Shown one piece after another: positions 34,457 to 44,953 of a DNA stretch of 64,000 nucleotides; positions within the stretch are counted from its first letter, which is position 1, and every line of letters starts with the position of its first letter. The notes below the pieces were generated by a model that saw only the letters and a list, made by a program, of their open reading frames with translations, did not search any database and had not been told where the DNA came from. The position numbers and the translations under genes were made by a program. The stretch comes from Posidonia oceanica (lineage: Eukaryota > Streptophyta > Magnoliopsida > Alismatales > Posidoniaceae), in the NCBI GenBank assembly GCA_037176725.1, contig JAZBRS010000029.1:123599001-123663000 (forward strand), read 5' to 3'.

Positions 34457-37210
34457 TCTTTTTTTTTATTAACCGTAACCTTCATTGATACCAAAAAAGA
34501 TTACAACCATAGATCTCTAAGGAAGACAGACCCTCCAAAGAGTAACAAGAAATCACAGAAACCCGAAAAGCACAAATTGGTCAGATGGACTCCTCCTCTA
34601 CTCCTAGTAATCTCACCCCCAAATGCGCTTTCACACACACCGAACGACGAGGACTCCCAAGAGGGACCAAAGAAACCCAATCCCTCCTTTTGTACTTCTT
34701 CCTAGTTTTCTTAGAGCCCTTAGGACCACAATCCTCATAAAAGATGGCATCAAGACTAGGTGCTTCAGAAATCGAATCTCTAGACAGATCCCCACCCAAG
34801 AACGCATCACCACTATCCTCAAGAGAAGACCCATCCTCTTCATGAGACCAATAAGGCTGATTCGTAGACTGATAAAGAAGATTTAATGGAGGAATCACAT
34901 CCTCCATCTCTTTACTGCTATAGTTTGCCTCTTTAAGATCCTTATGAAGGTCCTTTAACTCCTTGGCATCCCCATACAAATGAAGATCTTCAGCACTCTT
35001 TGCCACCTTGTAATCAATCGGCCCAAAGGATTCTAAACCAGTAGATGTTTCCAGAGCAGCATGCCTAGAACCAGTAGCAAGAGATGTCTGCCTCACCTTC
35101 CTAGCTTCAGCCACCATTGCACTGATAAGGAGAGTCCAACGACCTAAAGCTGCAGCTTGAGCATCCTCATCACTATTAGCAACCACAGGCTTAGGACTTG
35201 CAGTCCCAATTAGTGGCTCAGAAACCCCACCACCAGAACTGCCAATCCTACCCACCACATCTGCCCAAGAGGGAGCACCCAATGATTTAGAGATCTCTTC
35301 TAAAGGCCCGGATTTCAGACCTGAATCAAGCTCCAAGTGCAAATCAGAGGGGGCCTCACGAGGAGGGAAAGGATCAGCTCAGTTGGTGACACAATTATCT
35401 AACCTGACCTCTTTCTTCCTTGCAACCACCTTAGGGATGGCCTGCTGTGTGTTAGAAGCAAACTTCACACTCTTCTTAACCTTATTGTTCTTCTTCTTAC
35501 TTTTGTTCTTGTCGACCTCTGCACCTTCCGCACTGGAATGGTCACCACCCTTATCACTGTAGAAAGTTTGCTCCACCCAATCCTTAGAGGACTCATACTC
35601 CCGCATGGCCTTAAAAGACATTGTGCAAGCAGAGCTAACATGCCCAATAGCCATACATTTCTTGCAAAAAGGAGGAAGAGACTCATGTGGAATCACCACC
35701 TGTTGAGCAAATACCTCCCCTCCATTATTGATCCACACAGATTTTGGCAAAGGCTTCGTCAAATCCACTTCAATGCAGACTCTTGTCGTACCTGGCCTAG
35801 TGAATTGTGCCACATTACTATCCGCACAAAGGAATTTACCAACCATCCCAACAATGGATTGAAGGGCTCCAAGGGATTGTAGGTGAGCTCGCAGCCTTGG
35901 CAGCTCAATCCAGACCGGAATGCATGTAGATTCCACACCTAGAGTGAACCTGGGAGACCACCGAAACACCTTCATCAACTTCCCACCCACCTTCCAATCT
36001 CTCTTGATGTAGGCCTTGACAAAGTCATCCCTACATTGAAGCCTAATGAAAACATAATGCTCATCCACAGCACTCACAAAAAATTCCTTGCTGAAGCTAC
36101 GAACCCTTCTCAAGGTATTCAGAAGCTGCATAAGAGTGGGTCTGGAGGTCACGAATTTGCCAACCAAGGTCCAAGCAAATGGGTTTGACAGCTTTCCCAC
36201 CTCCTCAGGAGAGAAAACCATCACCGTTTTGCCATCCACAACAACTGGATCTCTCATTGGAATTTCGTCGAACACTGGCTTCACATGCTTCTCCCGAGTG
36301 ATCTCTACAAAAGACTTGGGGGCTTTGGACCCTTGACCCCACGGATTGTGGTAGGATGGAGGTGAAGAAAGTGGCTCCTGCTCACCCGACATCGAAATGT
36401 TGGGCAGAAGACAAGAAGAGGGGGTCACAGAAGATCCCCCCCCCCCAACCTTCTTTCCAACACCAGCTCCACGTTCATCACCTGATTTCTGGAGAGCATT
36501 GCCCACCTGTGACACGGGGATCACAAGATCATCCACTACCACAGACATATCAACAGCAGTAGCCACTGAGGAAACTTCCTTTAAGGGAGGGAATTCCTCT
36601 TGCTCAAGCTCAAATGTTTGACCTGTTGCCGGAGCTGAAGATGCAACCGATGACACCCGCGGAGGAGCCTCGACCACCAAGGGCACATCACCGGCCAAAG
36701 ACAGCACCGGGCGAGTCTTCGAACCAAGCTTCATCCCAGAGGACGAGCCATCCATTGTCGACAAGGAGGGATGGCCTCGCAAAGATGACCCCAATCCGGC
36801 CAAAGGTGGGAGAGCCGAAACTGCCACCGAAGCGACCCACAGAGGGGCCTTGACCCCAGAGGGACCTCCCACAGACTTGGAAAACACCGAACGTACCACC
36901 AACGATTGAACCCCTGCCGGAGGAATCTTGGGACAAGAAGCCCTAAGACCTGAGGAGTCTTCCATCAAACCAAACTTCATTCCTGTGGAGGAAGAGCCAC
37001 CCACACCAGAACGGATCTAGAGCAAAGACGGACGCCATAGAGGACGAGGGTGAGAGAAAGGAGGAGGACGAAGGGAGAAAGATGGTCGGGGAGGGGGCGT
37101 CCCCATCCCGCCAGCCCTAGGGCACCGGCAGAAAGGGGGGAAGGGCACGCATAAAAACTCTTTCGTGGGAGATTCTCTTTCTTGAGGAGAGAGAAAAATC
37201 TGGTTTTTTT
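34457..37210 (-). mobile_element. ORF1-only LINE (L1)-derived retroelement
   Basis: The insertion is bounded by 15-bp duplications and shows a T-run at its left end (34459-34468), the poly(A) tail of a minus-strand element. From the 5' end (right side) it has about 205 bp of leader, one open frame of about 807 codons and about 125 bp before the tail. No endonuclease or reverse transcriptase domain is present. The 5' end is not randomly cut within ORF1, so it looks like a full-length non-autonomous unit comparable to the mammalian half-L1 (HAL1) elements. Confidence 0.8.
34581..37004 (-). pseudogene. LINE ORF1 protein with DUF4283-like domain and zinc knuckle, one stop
   Basis: On the minus strand MGGSSSTGMKFGLMEDSSGL opens a frame that reads 541 codons to a TGA at 35379-35381 and continues in the same frame to 34581. 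After a Ser/Val/Pro-rich start comes the DUF4283-type RNA-binding domain (VGKFVTSRPTLMQLLNTLRR; YVFIRLQCRDDFVKAYIKRD; WSPRFTLGVESTCIPVWIEL), then the CCHC knuckle CKKCMAIGHVSSAC near 35640-35680, then a Lys-rich stretch. The part after the stop is acidic and ends with a basic KKTRKKYKRRDW cluster. Plant L1 ORF1 proteins bind element RNA. The tail beyond the knuckle is longer than usual for this family as I know it. Confidence 0.85.
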
Positions 37211-37413
37211 TAAACCCTAGCCTTTAACTCCCAAAACCCTAAACCCTAGAAAAAACCCTGGGTCACACACACCCATTTCCAAAACCCTAAACCTTAGAAA
37301 AAACCCTAGGTCACACACCCACTTCCAAAACCCTCAAAACCCCTTTTCCAATTTCCAAAATCCATTTCCAAAACCCATTTCCGAAACCAAAGCCCAAGCC
37401 CAATCTATCTTCC

Positions 37414-37454
<41 letters not shown>

Positions 37455-39097
37455 TCCTTTTCTTCTTCTTCTCCTCTTTTTATTTCTTTTTTCTTTTCTT
37501 TTCTTTTCAAGCCAAGCCACCTCCTTCTTTTATTTCTTTTCTTTCTTTTTTCAAAACAAAATCCAAAAGCCACCTCCTTCCTTTATTTCTTTTCTTTCTT
37601 TTTTTCAAAACAAAATCCAAAAGCCACCTCCTTCTTTTATTTCTTTTCTTTCTTTTTTCAAAACAAAATCCAAAAGTCACCTCCTTCTTTTATTTCTTTT
37701 CTTTCATTTTTCAAAACAAAATCCAAAGGCCACTGCCTTCTTTTCTTTCTTTTTTCAAAACAAAATCCAAAAGCCACCTCCTTCTTTTATTTCTTTTCTT
37801 TCTTTTTTTAAAAAACAAAAGCCAAGCCCAACACTCTTCTCCCTTCCTTTCCCTTTTCTTTTATTTCTTTTTCCACTTCCAAAGCCCACTAACCCCTTTT
37901 CTTTTCTTCTTTTTTCCTTCTTTTTCTTCCTCTTTTCCTTCTTATTTTCTTCCCTTTTTTCCTTCATTTCCTCCCAAGTAAGCCACAAGCCCAGCCCACA
38001 GCCCTCTCCTCTTCCTTCCCTTTTCTTTTCTGTTTTTTTTTCAATTTTCGGGCCTAAGCCCATTTCTTCTCCTTCCCTCCCTTTTCCTCCTTTTCTTTTC
38101 ATTTTTTTTTCAGCCACCCGGGCCTCAACCCACTTCCCCCTCTCTCCCTTTCTCTTCCTTTTCTTTTTATTTTTCTTTCAGCCTGGGCCTGGCCCACAAC
38201 CATTTCCTCTTCTTCTTCCTTTTCTTTCCCCAGCCCGACACCACCTTCTCCTCTCCTTCTCCTTCTTTTCCCTCCTTCTTCAAATTCATCATCAGCCTGC
38301 AGCCGGCACTGAACCTCCTGCACTCACGGCTTCCCTCTCGGCCTACACTCCACCTCCGCGCCACTTACTACCCGACGGTTGCCCAACGCCATCGTCTGGT
38401 GCTTGCACCTGCACAACCACCTTCGTCGGCACTCCCTCTCACTGCCAAAGCCTGCAGAGCCAATCCGCACCCACTGCACGCCCCATGCCCACTCGAGTGG
38501 CATGCCCAGACCAAAACCAACTCTTCCTCATCCCATCCAGCATCGGTAGCACAGAAATCCCAAGCCAGAACCCAAAAACTCCATTTTCTCAGACCTACAA
38601 CCTTCTTCCTTCCCAAGTGACCACAGCCATCCCCAGCTCCCCAAATTCCTCCACAGCACTCCCAGAACACCCAGCAACCTCACCCAATCCCCAGCTCACC
38701 CCCAAACACCCAGCAGACTCCCCTCTCCACCACAAACACCTACACACCCATTTCTGCCAACAACGCCCAGAATAGCCCCAGCACTCCAAACGCAACACCA
38801 CCCCAATCCAGCCCCCTCTCCACCTTCACAGAACCTCCACCGATCCCAGAGAAACACCCATAGCAACCCAGAGAGCCAGATTCCCCAAAGAGACCCAGAA
38901 GTTCATACTGCACCCAAAAAATCAAAATCCAGCTTCAGTGCACTAAACCACCTTCTGAGCAACCCTGAAGCTTCCTCGCGACACTAGGAACCACCTCCGA
39001 TCGCGCCTACAGCTCGCTGCAGCCTCCCGCGCCGCCGCGACCTCCAGCTGCAGCAGCGAACCCACCTAGGACCGGCAGCCCTCCTCAGCCGTCGTCA

Positions 39098-39104
39098 CAG
39101 GTAA
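39098..39104 (+). promoter_or_regulatory. Possible splice donor in 3' LTR of A
   Basis: CACAG|GTAAC is at the same place as in the 5' LTR (18284-18290). Confidence 0.35.
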
Positions 39105-39599
39105 CCCGACCCATTTCTGAGCTCCATGTTTGCTCCTCAAGCTTCCTAGGCAATTAGAAGTAGATTTAGGGGTTTAGAGCGCTGTTTCGCCTTCGCCGTT
39201 ACAGTCTTCTTCTCCGGCGAGTCTCCGCAGTGCTGCCGCAATCCCGGCCAGCTCCGCTCCTGCCGACCACTCCCTGAGCTCCGCCAGAGTCCCAGAAGCT
39301 CATCCCAGCCTCAAACCAGTGCCACCATCGCCTCCTGCGCCTGCACCACCTTCAGCAAGCTCTACAGTAGCTCCGCCGATGTCGCCAGGCCACCACAGCC
39401 GCCGTCATGCGCCACCAAGCCCTCTGGAACCTCCGGGGAGGTCCTCTCCAACCTCCGAATGCCTCCGCACCACCGCACGCCCACCGGATCGCCGCAGCGC
39501 CTCCTCCTTCTCCAACGCAAGTGGCAGAAGCTCGTCGTGCACTGTTCAACTGTAGCAGAATAAAGTTTTCATTTTGTTTTGATTCAGTGCATTAAAATA

Positions 39600-40720
39600 A
39601 ATTACTGCAATTTATTTTTATTAAAATAAACATTGCATTTCAATTAATTTCTGATTTTAACTATATTACATTGCATTTAACTTCTGCAGTTTATTTTATT
39701 TGCGTTTCAGTCCATAGATCATATCAATAATCATTTAAATGTCATGTTTACCATATTGCATTGCATTTTTTATTCTGTATTTTATTTTTATTGCATTTCA
39801 GTCCTCTATTTGTTTATCATATCATGTAATTTCCATATTTACCATATTGCATTGCATTTTTTATTCTGTGTTTTATTTTTATTGCATTTCAGTCCTCTAT
39901 TTGTTTATCATATCATTTAATTTCCACATTTACCATATTGCATTGCAGTTTTAATTCTGTGTTATGTTTTTATTGCATTGCAGTCCTTTGTTTGTTTATC
40001 ATATCATTTAAATATCATGTTTACCTTATTGCATTGCATTTTTAATCATGCATTTTATTTTTATTGCATTTCAGTCCAGAGCATGCATTCACAGCATTTA
40101 AATGTCAATTTTACCTTATTACATTGCATTTTAAATCCTGTCTTTTATCTTATTTACACATCAGTCCTGTTCAGTTGTAGATTTCATATAAATCATCTTT
40201 TAAAACTATATTGCATTGCAGAAAAACCCAAAAATATGTTTTAATTGCTTGTTAGTCCAACCAGTTGTAAATCAGTCGTTTATTTTTGCATTTTACCTTA
40301 TTGCATTGCATAAAAAACTAGAAAAATATTTTAATTGCATTTAAGTCCATCTGCTGTATATCAATTATTTAAGTCATGCTTTAAAACCTTATTGCATTGC
40401 AAAAAAACCCAAAAATATGCTTTAATTGCATTTCAGTCCATTTTGCTTTGAATCACTCATTTAAATCCTGTTTTAACCTTATTGCATTGCATAAAAATCC
40501 AGAAAAGTGTCATAATTGCATATCAGTCCAGTTTGCATTTAATCATTCATTTAAATCATGTTTTGAACCATATTACGTTGCTGTTTAGTCCAATAACTTG
40601 TTTTATTTGCATTTTAGTCCTTTATGCATTTAAATGCCATGTTAGTTGCATTTTAAATCATATTGCATTGCAGAAAAAATACAATAATTTGTTCTAATTG
40701 CATATCAGTCCAAAAAATGT
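39600..40720 (+). repeat. GCATTGCA-rich array in 3' LTR of A, long form
   Basis: The array holds about ten units of 90-120 bp with ATTGCATTGCA and TTGCATTTCAGTCC. The stretch of about 0.55 kb between roughly 39975 and 40530 has no partner in the 5' LTR. Confidence 0.8.
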
Positions 40721-41634
40721 TAAGATCATTGCATGCTTGCCTGTTTATCTTGCCTTTTGCAATTTAGTCCAATAATTTATGCTAATTGCATGTTGGTCCT
40801 AATTTCAATTGCTTGCCTGCTTGCATGTATGTCTTGCATTGCAAATAAGTCCCACATATTTTATGAACTGCGTGTAGATCCAAATGTTGCATGCATTCAC
40901 ATTTTTGCCCTGTTTTGCATATGAACCCCATAGTTTTCCTGTATTGCATATAGGTCCCTACCATTTGCTGTAGCATGCATTCTTTTATCTGATGTTGCAT
41001 TTTGCTTCTGCATGCATGCCATATTGCATTATTAGTTCTTATCATGCATTTACCATGTTGTGTTGCCCTTTTGCCATGTTTTTGCATATAGGCCCTGCAG
41101 TTATTTTAATTGCACTTAGGTCCCTGCATTCGCATTCTTGCATGCATTGCACTCCCATGTCATTGCATACTGCACTCCTGCATACTTTTGAGCATCCTTA
41201 GCCTCATTGCATGTAGGACACCCTGCATTGCACCCACTTAGGGGTAATTTGCACTTAGACCCCCACTTAGATCACTTTTTCTGGCCCTTGAGCCATCTGA
41301 CTTGTTTCCTAAATAACTTTTGATCGGACCGTTGGATCTTCACGATCTAACTACCCAGGTCTCCCTGGTTGAATGATCTTCCATTCTAACCAGAGTTATT
41401 TCAGATCAGGCCTCAGATCCTCAAGATGAGCCCACCTGAATCACTACATAGCACTCATTGCCTTATCATTTGCATTGCATGCATCGTTTTCAAGATCTAT
41501 TTTCTCGTACATGTAGATTAGAGTTTACCGCCCCTATTTTCGTTTTCGATGTTGCATGCCACTTCGCATTTGCTTGGTTTACCACTGTTTTGATTTATCA
41601 CCTGCATTGCATTTAGGGCAGTTATGGTTACTAT

Positions 41635-41945
41635 CTGGAGTTCTTACGAACCAGGGCTTGCCTGTTCGGAACACTGACAGCGCTGCTGAGCATATGGATT
41701 GCACGTTTAATTCCCTGCACGCTTTTCAGCACTTAGAGCATACATTTGAGCATGTAATTAACCATTCATGGCATTTAGGCATTCTCATCATGCATCTTCC
41801 GGCGTATGCGAGCGTTAAGCCTAGAAAGACCGATTCTCGGACGTATCGAGGGTGCCTAACACCTTCCCCGTGCGTAACAGGAGTCCTTGCCCTTTCTCAT
41901 GGCCCGCAATGACCATATTGCCCTTATCCTAGGCACGAGTCACAT
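41635..41945 (+). other. Block conserved in all LTRs (copy in 3' LTR of A)
   Basis: Nearly identical to 20275-20600, including GTGCCTAACACCTTCCCCGT. Confidence 0.75.
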
Positions 41946-42209
41946 TTGCATAGCATTTGCATTCTTTTCTCTTTCTTTCTTTCTCTTTTGCATTATTTCT
42001 CATGCTTTCCCTGGTTTTCCTTGTCTCCCGATTTAATAGACACAGTGGCGACTCTGATTTAGTCTTTTCTTTGTTTTTTCCTCTTTTTCCAACGTTTCCG
42101 AGTAGAGTATCACTCCTCGGGTCCTACCGCTAATAATGAACCTAATTCCGATCAGTGCACACGAGCTTTCGCATCGTGCATGGACAATCCGAATTTCGGG
42201 ATTACTACA

Positions 42210-42214
42210 CAAGG
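42210..42214. other. Right target-site duplication of element A (CAAGG)
   Basis: Identical to 15528-15532. Confidence 0.95.
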
Positions 42215-42304
42215 TGTTTGTGAGGTGAGGCTAAACTATGATTCCTAGCCTTTGGAAAACAGTAGGTCCACAAGCACAGGCAATCCAGTGGCTCAGTGTG
42301 CATG

Positions 42305-44100
42305 TCAATTGTAGTACCTTTTGAGGTGCAGCGCATTCCAAGGATATTCAAGCCTAGTGCCATCCTGTCTGGCCAAACAATAGGCATTGCCTGGATATGC
42401 TCCAACTACCAAGTACAGTCCTTCCCAATTTGGTCTCAATTTCCCCTACTTGCAAGGACGGATCTCTTTAAGCACCCATTCACCAATACTGAATTTACGT
42501 TCAATTACTTTCTTTTTATAAGCTCTTGCAAGTAATTCTTGGTGGAGGTGTGCATGCTCAGCTGCCTGCAATCGCTTCTCATCTAGTAAATCTAATTGTA
42601 AACTTAATAATTGCCTCTTATCCTCGGCATTTATCTCATCGTCGAGTTGGATTCTAGATGAGGGGACCATGATTTCAAATGGGACTACTGTCTCCATACC
42701 ATAAGTAAACACAAACGGGGTTTGACCCGTAGGCGTTCTTATGGAGGTTCGGTAGGCCCATAAGGTATTAATTAGTTTATCTGTCCAATCAGGTCCCTTG
42801 GCACCTCCTACGGTTTTCTTAATGATTTGGATTAACGTTTTATTAGTAGCTTCAGCTTGCCCATTACCTTGGGGGTAATATGGTGATGAATGATGCAGCT
42901 CGATCTTGAACTTCTTCTAAAGCTTTTTGAAGTCCTAGGATATGAAAATTGCACCATTATCTGCTACTAGTCTCTTTGGAATCCCAAATCTTGAGGGAAT
43001 GTTCTTCCGCACGAACTTGCAAAGGTTTGAAGCTTTGATTTCAGTGAACGCTTCTGCTTCGGCCCATTTGGTGAAGTACTTAGTGGCAGTGAGTATGAAC
43101 TTGTTCTGCTTTTCGATGTTGAAGGGTCCTACGACATCGAACACCCACATGGAGAAGGGCCATACTGCTTGAGTTGGATTTAACTCTAATGCTGGCGCAT
43201 GTATTCTGTCTGCATGGATCTGGCACAGCCTACACCTTCTCACCTTATCTGCACAATCTACCTCCATTGTGGACTAGTAATAGCCCCTTCGCAGTATCAT
43301 TTTTGCCATGAATTGAGAACTGATGTGTCCTCCACATATCCCTTCATGCATTTCTTTAAGGATGACTTCGACCTCCTCGTAGGTGACACAACGAAGCTCT
43401 ATTCCACTGAAGGATCTCTTGAAAAGGACTTCGGCTCTCATGAAGTATCTTGTGGCCATTCTTCTGACTGCCTATTTATCTTGTGAAGTTGCATATTCAG
43501 GGAAGGTCCCATCTTGAATGTAGTTCCGGATGTCAAAGAACCACGGGTTTCCATCATCTTCTATGTTGTAGCAAACTTCAAACTTGGTTGCCTTTGATTC
43601 CCCAATTCTTTGTTTGAGCTCCACCACCCATGATTCAGTTGAATCAATGACGGATGTCCCATGCTACTGCACCATAATCATTTTCTCTTGGGTATTGATG
43701 GGGAACTCAATTGAAGAAGCCAATGAAGCAAGAGCATCTGCTAGAAGGTTATGACACCGGAGGGTATAGACATACACCACTTACTGGAACCGGGATAACA
43801 GTAGATGCCCAATGCCTTTGTATGTTTCTAGCCTTGGGTTGAGGGTTCTGTATTTGTTCGAAATTTGTCTTAGAACCAACTGGGAGTCTCCAATGAGCTT
43901 TAGCCTCTTTGCCCCAAGCTCTAGAGCTAGGCGTAATCCGAGGATCAAGGCCTCGTATTCTGCATTGTGTAGATATCCTATTTTCGCATTTCTGAGAGTT
44001 CTTTTAAGGATAGAAACCTTGAGGCGCCCCAAATCTCGTGTCTAAGTTTTGATAACACATCTTCCAGATATTCCTTAATTTCTTCAAAGCATCACTTGAT
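42305..44100 (-). pseudogene. pol: Element F: pol fragment of an older Tat element (second RNase H and integrase)
   Basis: Read on the minus strand from about 44100: a short piece resembling the RT-RNase H linker (CFEEIKEYLED), then directly the second RNase H (HNAEYEALILGLRLALELGA; LIGDSQLVLRQISNKYRTLN), so the first RNase H is deleted. Integrase follows with zinc-finger remains (EGICGGHISSQFM; CRLCQIHADRIHAP), a core with Asp in VFDVVGPF, Asp in VADNGAIF and Glu in NGQAEATNK, and the C-terminal part (FSIGEWVLKEIRPCK) ending KRYYN and TGA (42305-42307). Stops and frameshifts are frequent. It is clearly more diverged from A and B than they are from each other. A inserted about 90 bp beyond its pol end. 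Confidence 0.85.
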
Positions 44101-44299
44101 CCTACCTAGACTCAGGTTGTTAGCTATGGCAGAGCTAACTCACTCAGGCTCGTGGCAAGTCCGAGTACCCTGGGTATCCTTTACTTCTACTCAGATTCAT
44201 GGAAGATTTGAGTTAACAGAGATGCCTTCTTGATTTCATAGACTATCTGTAGTTTCCCAGCCTTCTATCTTGTTTTCTCTAACCAAAACCTGGAAAGTA

Positions 44300-44890
44300 G
44301 GGCTAGAAATGACCTAGGCTTGCTAGTTGCCAGCTGGAGAGCCAACTCAGCTAGTTGCCACCTAGAGAGGCGACTCGGGCAGTTGCCAGCTATGCAGGCA
44401 ACTAAGTCAGTTGCCAATAGCAGAGGCGACCAATTCAACTACCATCTGTGGAGGCAACCCACTTAGATGCTAACTAAAACGGCGACTAAGCGATCGTGGA
44501 CTACAGCAGTTGTCTCCCACGATCCTTGACCATTAGGTGCCAACTCAATAGGCGACTAATGATCGTGGCCTCCTTTGAATCGCTTTTCCATGGTTATTTC
44601 TCACGATCCCCCTCAACTCTTAGGCGCCAACTCATTCGGCGACTAAGCGGTTGTGGAACCGTAGTGGTTATCTCCCACGATCCTCAACCATTAGGCGCCA
44701 GCCCAACCGGTGACTAATGATCGTGGCTCCTTTGAACCGCTTTTCCACGGTTATTTTCCACGACCCCCTCGACCGTTAGGCGCCATCTCAATCGGTGACT
44801 AATAGTTGTGGCCTCGTTCTCGGGTTTTTCCACATTTGACTAGGCGATTGCTAGCCTTAGTTGCCAACTCAACCGGTGACTAACCCTAAC
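44300..44890 (+). repeat. Degenerate tandem repeats with GGCGACT and CACGATC motifs
   Basis: AGTTGCCAGCT...GGCGACT phrases at about 40-bp spacing (44325-44470) change into a longer unit containing TCCCACGATCC...TTAGGCGCCA...GACTAATGATCGTGG (44480-44830). Confidence 0.7.
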
Positions 44891-44945
44891 TGCCACTTTT
44901 CTTCTAGAATTTTTTGAACTCCAACCGTCCTCACCCCCTAGAGTC

Positions 44946-44953
44946 TATAAATA
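44946..44953 (+). promoter_or_regulatory. TATA box (TATAAATA)
   Basis: TCTATAAATAGAC lies directly after upstream tandem repeats and before a purine-rich leader. By plant rules transcription would start about 30 bp downstream, near 44980. Confidence 0.55.

Larger units (their letters stand above)
15533..42209 (+). mobile_element. Element A: complete 26.7-kb Tat/Ogre-type Ty3/gypsy retrotransposon
   Basis: Two long LTRs with the same ends (TGTTGACACC...TTACTACA) enclose a leader, gag, protease, a long spacer, pol with RT, RNase H, archaeal-type RNase H and integrase, an accessory DUF7745-type gene, a minisatellite and a polypurine tract, in this order. Flanking CAAGG duplications prove one insertion event. 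Later insertions are an eIF4E retrocopy in the 5' LTR and a LINE-derived element in the 3' LTR. The LTRs differ by only a few bases per hundred over most of their length, so the insertion is fairly young, yet every coding region is broken and the primer binding site is deleted. Confidence 0.95.
34259..42209 (+). repeat. 3' LTR of element A, interrupted by a LINE
   Basis: The LTR begins TGTTGACACC and ends GGATTACTACA. The 2,754-bp insertion at 34457-37210 plus a 15-bp duplication leaves an LTR of about 5.18 kb. The parts correspond one to one with the 5' LTR: telomere-like repeats (37228-37330), pyrimidine tract (37415-38285), C-rich passage to the donor-like CAG|GTAAC at 39098-39104, GCATTGCA array (39600-40720) and shared block (41635-41945). 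Confidence 0.95.
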
